Positions 8,509 to 11,364 of a DNA stretch of 11,364 nt are shown piece by piece. The DNA is from Dimargaris cristalligena (Eukaryota; Kickxellomycota; Dimargaritomycetes; Dimargaritales; Dimargaritaceae): contig JANBQC010000768.1 in assembly GCA_027576995.1 (NCBI GenBank), positions 1-11,364 on the forward strand, in the 5' to 3' direction. A program made the translations under genes and the position numbers. Numbering within the stretch: position 1 is the first letter of the stretch; the number at the start of each line of letters is the position of its first letter. The notes below the pieces were generated by a model that had not been told where the DNA came from, did no database searches, and saw nothing but the letters and a program-made list of their open reading frames with translations.

Positions 8509-8616
8509 TGCCCCTACCTAATGTAAGGACCCACTTGGCTGAGTCTAAGCCCTGTCTACCATTAGAAGCCTATCCTTAGGACTCTTGGCAGACTAAGAGT
8601 GGTTAACTCAGGTGAC
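8509..8616 (-). repeat. right terminal inverted repeat of the transposon
   Basis: This is the reverse-complement partner of 7924-8032. It ends CTCAGGTGAC at 8616 and is followed directly by the direct-repeat copy ATAAATATTACT. Confidence 0.8.
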
Positions 8617-8628
8617 ATAAATATTACT
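8617..8628 (+). repeat. probable target-site duplication, right copy
   Basis: ATAAATATTACT directly follows the last base of the right inverted repeat and matches the left copy except for one T-to-C difference. Confidence 0.6.
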
Positions 8629-9755
8629 TAGTAGAGACTATACTTGTTTATTAATAGGATCAGTATTTTCTCTACTGTAGATACTTAAGATCCATTAAGT
8701 TCATATTATCAGTTATAGTTTGGCTAGTCTGGCCATTTAGTATATATATCCCAATGAATTTCCCCTGATCAAAAATCAACTTTCATCTGAGATATTTGAA
8801 TAGACCTATTTCAAACTTTCTCAGTAAAACTGATGATTCCCAATGAATCTTATTGTTTTATCATATTTTATGTTTTCTGTTTAATTACACATCCCTTATA
8901 TAGAGTTTTCTATACCATTATATAGCCCGATGGCATAGTGATGGAAACCAGTAAGCAACTTCAATGTACCTTCTCAACCCCAACCTACCCAAGTCTACTT
9001 CCATTTCTAGTCCCTTGGCATCCAAATCCAGCATTCCCCACATCGCTAAGCTCAAGAAACCAGTCGCGAGTGATATGACATGGTTCTTATAAAGTTCCGG
9101 CACAACAACTCACATTCCCTTGGCATTATGTCCTGTGAACTTAGTAGTAGGGATCTTCAGAATGGGAAGGATATTTGCCTTATATTTCAACCTGATTTTT
9201 TTTCCAATTGGGAAAAACTTTACAAAAAACATAAATAAATATGAATTATACCTATAATCCCCACTAGGAATAATACCCGTAGACTGCGCTAAAGCATTAG
9301 GGAGCTATTATACTGGCGCCTTCCAAGGCGGATTTTTTTGGTTGAACAGCGAGTAGGGCTACCGCCCATCGAGGTCTATCTTCCCTACCCCCTTTTTTGC
9401 CCAATTGGGTTCGATTAATTTGGTTATAATTGATAAAGTCGGCTATGCCTGAACTCCGACGGATGGCAGTCTATTTGGTAAATTGTTGTACAGACTCGCC
9501 CACCATAGCATTCATAGTAATTGAGCATAGCCTATAATTGTAAACGATGCTCAGCCCACCGCCCTTAACTATCGGCGATACATAATTTATCGGGCATATG
9601 CCTTCAATTTGATAAGTGAATCGAGCCTTGCTGTGCGCATTCATTCCTTACCACCTGAGTCCACCATGTACTGCCAGTTTTATCCAGATACGGCAGCAAG
9701 CTTATTGTCGGTGATAGTACATATCCATCAGCACAACGGCATCCCAAAATAGTTG
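8629..9755. other. intergenic region, no convincing gene
   Basis: An open frame on the minus strand at 8918-9103 (61 codons) reads as plausible protein (GFLSLAMWGMLDLDAKGL within it) but opens with GTG and has only internal ATGs, so it is at best a partial or relic frame. The 11-base sequence TCCCTTGGCAT occurs twice in the same orientation (9011-9021 and 9116-9126). Palindromes around CCAATTGG lie at 9198-9217 and 9400-9409, and CGCCTTCCAAGGCG followed shortly by a run of T lies near 9316-9339. No tRNA or other RNA gene could be supported. Confidence 0.4.
9198..9217. repeat. near-perfect 20-bp palindrome around CCAATTGG
   Basis: TTTTT, a T/G mismatch, CCAATTGG and AAAAA form a symmetric 20-base block. 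The core carries CCAAT on both strands, the motif bound by HAP/NF-Y-type factors in fungi. A second CCAATTGG core (CCCAATTGGG) lies at 9400-9409. Both are more than 500 bases upstream of the glycine-rich gene, so a regulatory role is only a possibility. Confidence 0.4.
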
Positions 9756-9762
9756 TTTAAAA
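9756..9762 (+). promoter_or_regulatory. TATA-like element upstream of the glycine-rich gene
   Basis: TTTAAAA lies 174 bases before the ATG at 9937. The bases from about 9775 to the ATG are pyrimidine-rich and contain no ATG, so they could be a leader in which 9937 is the first AUG. Confidence 0.35.
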
Positions 9763-9936
9763 GGCTGTTGGTTCGCCCTCCAAATTAACAACAGACAGCC
9801 ACGTTCTCACATTCCAGCACCAGTCTTCCTCTCTATTCGAACACCCGTTTGCGTCTACTACTTCAACTGCGACATCCCTTATACTATTCATCCCATACAA
9901 TCCCTCTCCTTTTCCCGCCCACTCTCATTCCACAAA

Positions 9937-10602
9937 ATGAAGACCGTCGCTCTTACTTGTGCTCTCTTCGTAGTCCTTGCTGCTGCTGATGGTAGCTATG
10001 CTGGCGGTTACGGTGCTGGCAAAAAAATTGGTTGAAAAAGTGGCAAATCCGGTCACGGTGGGGGTAAGGGTGGCTACGGCGGCGCTATGTACCGTCGCGA
10101 CCTCTTTAGCGGTCTTTTTAGCGGCTACGGTGGGGGTCTCAACAACGGAAAATCCGATGGCGGCTACGATGGCGGCTATGACGGTGGAAAAACTGGCGGT
10201 TAGTACGGTGGTGGTTACGACGGCGGCTATGGTGGTTGCAAGGCTGGTGGAGGTATTATTGGCAACAGCGGTTATGATGGCGGTCAGTACGGTGGTGGTT
10301 ACGATGGTGGTTATGGTGGCGGGGCCATTATTGGTAACGGTGGTCAGGGCTTCGATGGTGGCCTATTCGATGGCGGTATCGGTGGCTTGTATGGGCCATC
10401 CGCCGAAGCTCCCGAAGTCAGCGAAGGTACTGAGGATGGTAATGACAATCACGATGGTGAACTTCGCCGCCGCAGTGAGCCGACCAAATTCGCCTCCAAG
10501 AATGACATCAACAATAAAAAGCTCTCCGCGCAAGCCCTCAAGTTCAAGAACCAAAAGGCCCAGAAGTTCAACACCAAGTCCAAGACCTTCGCGATTAACT
10601 AA
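9937..10602 (+). pseudogene. secreted Gly/Tyr/Asp-rich protein gene with two in-frame stops
   Basis: A 222-codon frame runs from ATG 9937 to TAA 10600-10602, broken by TGA at codon 33 (10033-10035) and TAG at codon 89 (10201-10203). The start encodes a clear signal peptide (MKTVALTCALFVVLAAADG) with likely cleavage after S-Y-A at residue 22. Next is a low-complexity Gly-rich body with GGYDGG and YGGG motifs (about 23-153), an acidic stretch (about 157-176), R-R-R-S at 177-180 that could be a Kex2-type cleavage site, and a Lys/Asn/Gln-rich tail ending KTFAIN. Outside the stops the frame is intact on both sides, with consistent glycine codons and no frameshift. The tandem repeat implies that TAG replaced CAG. 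I found no GT-AG intron that would remove both stops in frame. It is probably a recently disabled cell-wall or extracellular structural protein. Readthrough, RNA editing or sequencing error cannot be excluded. Confidence 0.7.
10201..10362 (+). repeat. internal tandem repeat of the glycine-rich gene (84 + 78 bases)
   Basis: Unit one (10201-10284) and unit two (10285-10362) both encode YGGGYDGGYGG followed by an IIGN segment and a closing DGG. Unit one has four extra codons (about CKAG) in the middle. Their first codons are TAG and CAG respectively. In the first 36 aligned bases all five differences are C/T transitions. Confidence 0.7.
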
Positions 10603-10909
10603 GCCCGCCGCCATGGCTTGGGAGGATATCCACCAAATTGCACCCCGGGTTTAATTCCTCACCTCTATCGGACTGAATTGCGTGTGTTTGTTTTCCTCGG
10701 AGATCGGTGTTGTGTCTTGGCGACCTACTTCTGGCACTATTTTCTATTTATTGCAGCTTATTCGGAAATGTTGCGAATTGCTTATCGCATCCATATTTTT
10801 CTCAGGAATTTAATTAAACTACTTGATTGATAGTACTCCCGTGGCTAATATTTATGATTACAGGTCATGACTCCTTAAGGGTCTATGCTCCATGAGCATG
10901 TCGGACTAA
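10603..10909. other. 3' flank of the glycine-rich gene
   Basis: This is probably 3' untranslated and intergenic sequence. No AATAAA lies close to the stop codon. A 15-base palindrome, ATGCTC-CAT-GAGCAT, lies at 10885-10899. Other open frames here are continuations of frames overlapping the glycine-rich gene and are not called. Confidence 0.4.
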
Positions 10910-11161
10910 ATGGGGGGTTTGGCCCGATTCGGCATGAACACATCAATTCTCGTCAAAGAACACGGGGTTGTAATAGTTCCCAAACTGGGGATGATGTATA
11001 TGTATTGCCGTCAGGACACCGGCAATCTTTTGCCAGGCTTGGGGATGCGCGCGGGCATTGCAGCCACTGGCATAGGGTGTACTAGGGTCGATGAGGACGT
11101 CTTCTGGCCGAAGAAGAGAGGAACGTTGGCCCTGGAAGGAACAGAAGAGGGGGTGGTATGA
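10910..11161 (+). CDS. weak hypothetical open frame, 83 residues
   Basis: The frame opens with ATG in a reasonable eukaryotic context (A at -3, G at +4) and begins MGGLARFGMNTSILVKEHG. It contains a Gly-rich hydrophobic part (GLGMRAGIAATGIG) and a charged end (DEDVFWPKKRGTLALEG). No signal peptide, family motif or domain is recognisable. A 78-codon frame without ATG overlaps it on the minus strand (10943-11179) and contains AWQKIAGVLTAIHIHHPQF, which also reads as plausible protein, so coding orientation is undecided. The patch is more GC-rich than its flanks and could be a relic of a mobile or coding sequence. Confidence 0.2.
   Translation: MGGLARFGMNTSILVKEHGVVIVPKLGMMYMYCRQDTGNLLPGLGMRAGIAATGIGCTRVDEDVFWPKKRGTLALEGTEEGVV
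11004..11026. repeat. 7-bp stem hairpin, ATTGCCG / CGGCAAT
   Basis: ATTGCCG and CGGCAAT form a perfect 7-bp inverted repeat around nine bases. It sits inside the weak open frame and has no T-run after it. No role is assigned. Confidence 0.45.
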
Positions 11162-11364
11162 TATCAATCGAACTATCAAAACAATCTATAAACTAGTAGA
11201 AAAAAGGCCGATTTAAATGATTTAAATATTTATTTATAATAATTATTCCAATAGAATTCTAAGGTCGTGAAAGAAATAGAAAGGTTAAGCAAAACTGTAC
11301 TGTCTTCCTCGGTGGAAGAGGGCTCCCAGAACTGAGGTCATCAAGCAATCATTATAGATAGTCC
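11162..11364. other. AT-rich end of the window
   Basis: ATTTAAAT occurs twice in tandem with a single G between (about 11210-11226), followed by TTTATTTATAATAATTATT. A 6-bp hairpin (TCTTCC/GGAAGA) lies near 11302-11318. No gene is seen; the window may end before a neighbouring gene starts. Confidence 0.4.

Larger units (their letters stand above)
7924..8616. mobile_element. non-autonomous DNA transposon (MITE-like) with long terminal inverted repeats
   Basis: The 693-bp element is bounded by inverted repeats of about 108 bp (7924-8032 and 8509-8616) that match at roughly 85 percent with one 2-base gap. The ends read GTC(TC)ACCTGAGTTAAC inward. Immediately outside lie ATAAATATTATT (7912-7923) and ATAAATATTACT (8617-8628), a direct repeat with 11 of 12 bases matching that fits a target-site duplication. 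The interior (about 8033-8508) is purine-rich on the plus strand and has no useful open frame, so no transposase is encoded. Long inverted repeats with a target duplication near 9-12 bp most resemble Mutator-like (MULE) derivatives, but the superfamily is inferred. Divergence of the two arms and of the flanking repeat suggests an old insertion. Confidence 0.8.

Noticed and set aside
9316..9339. Rho-independent-style terminator (CGCCTTCCAAGGCG then T run)
   Set aside because: The context is eukaryotic and no gene ends here. A Pol III terminator would need an upstream A/B box, which is missing.
10064..10203. Possible intron GTAAGG...TTAG removing the second stop
   Set aside because: Splicing would shift the frame (140 bases, with exon one ending after the first base of a codon) and would leave the TGA at codon 33. 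The tandem repeat also shows that the TAG codon aligns with a coding CAG.
9977..10654. 225-residue Ala/Val/Thr-rich frame overlapping the glycine-rich gene
   Set aside because: It opens with CTG and is the shifted reading of GGT/GGC-rich repeat codons. The signal-peptide frame explains the sequence far better.
1..11364. CRISPR array, operon or defence system
   Set aside because: No regularly spaced direct repeats and no adjacent co-directional small genes occur. The sequence is of eukaryotic type.

Overview
The window looks like nuclear DNA of a eukaryote, most likely a fungus. One long intron-free, GC-rich, proline/serine-rich gene has a TATA box upstream, and a second locus encodes a short secreted glycine-rich protein. 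Both are surrounded by AT-rich, mostly non-coding DNA with no bacterial-type operons or ribosome binding sites. The lineage cannot be fixed from sequence alone; an early-diverging filamentous fungus is a guess.

Layout. Positions 1-2440 are gene-poor. They hold a short unidentified protein-like frame on the minus strand (312-473), some hairpins and palindromes, and several overlapping open frames with no convincing coding character. Positions 2440-6160 hold the only intact gene: a TATA box at 2574-2581, an ATG-free leader with a 7-bp hairpin just before the start codon, and a CDS at 2738-6157. It encodes a 1139-residue, largely disordered Ser/Pro protein with an acidic N-terminus, two predicted helices and a basic C-terminal half with two SxIP motifs. 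An interrupted ATT microsatellite follows the stop codon. Positions 6224-7923 are non-coding apart from another short protein-like frame on the minus strand (7309-7470).

Positions 7924-8616 are a 693-bp non-autonomous DNA transposon (MITE-like). It has terminal inverted repeats of about 108 bp and a 12-bp imperfect direct repeat at both ends, and it encodes nothing. Positions 8617-9936 are non-coding with several perfect palindromes. Positions 9937-10602 encode a 222-codon secreted Gly/Tyr/Asp-rich protein interrupted by two in-frame stops (TGA at codon 33, TAG at codon 89) and otherwise intact. An internal tandem repeat shows that the TAG was probably CAG. Positions 10603-11364 are downstream DNA with weak open frames on both strands.

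Nothing suggests that the genes act in one pathway. The points of most interest are the transposon with long inverted repeats, the twice-stopped but frame-preserved secreted protein gene, and the SxIP-containing protein as a possible EB1-binding microtubule plus-end protein. No undescribed multi-gene system was found.
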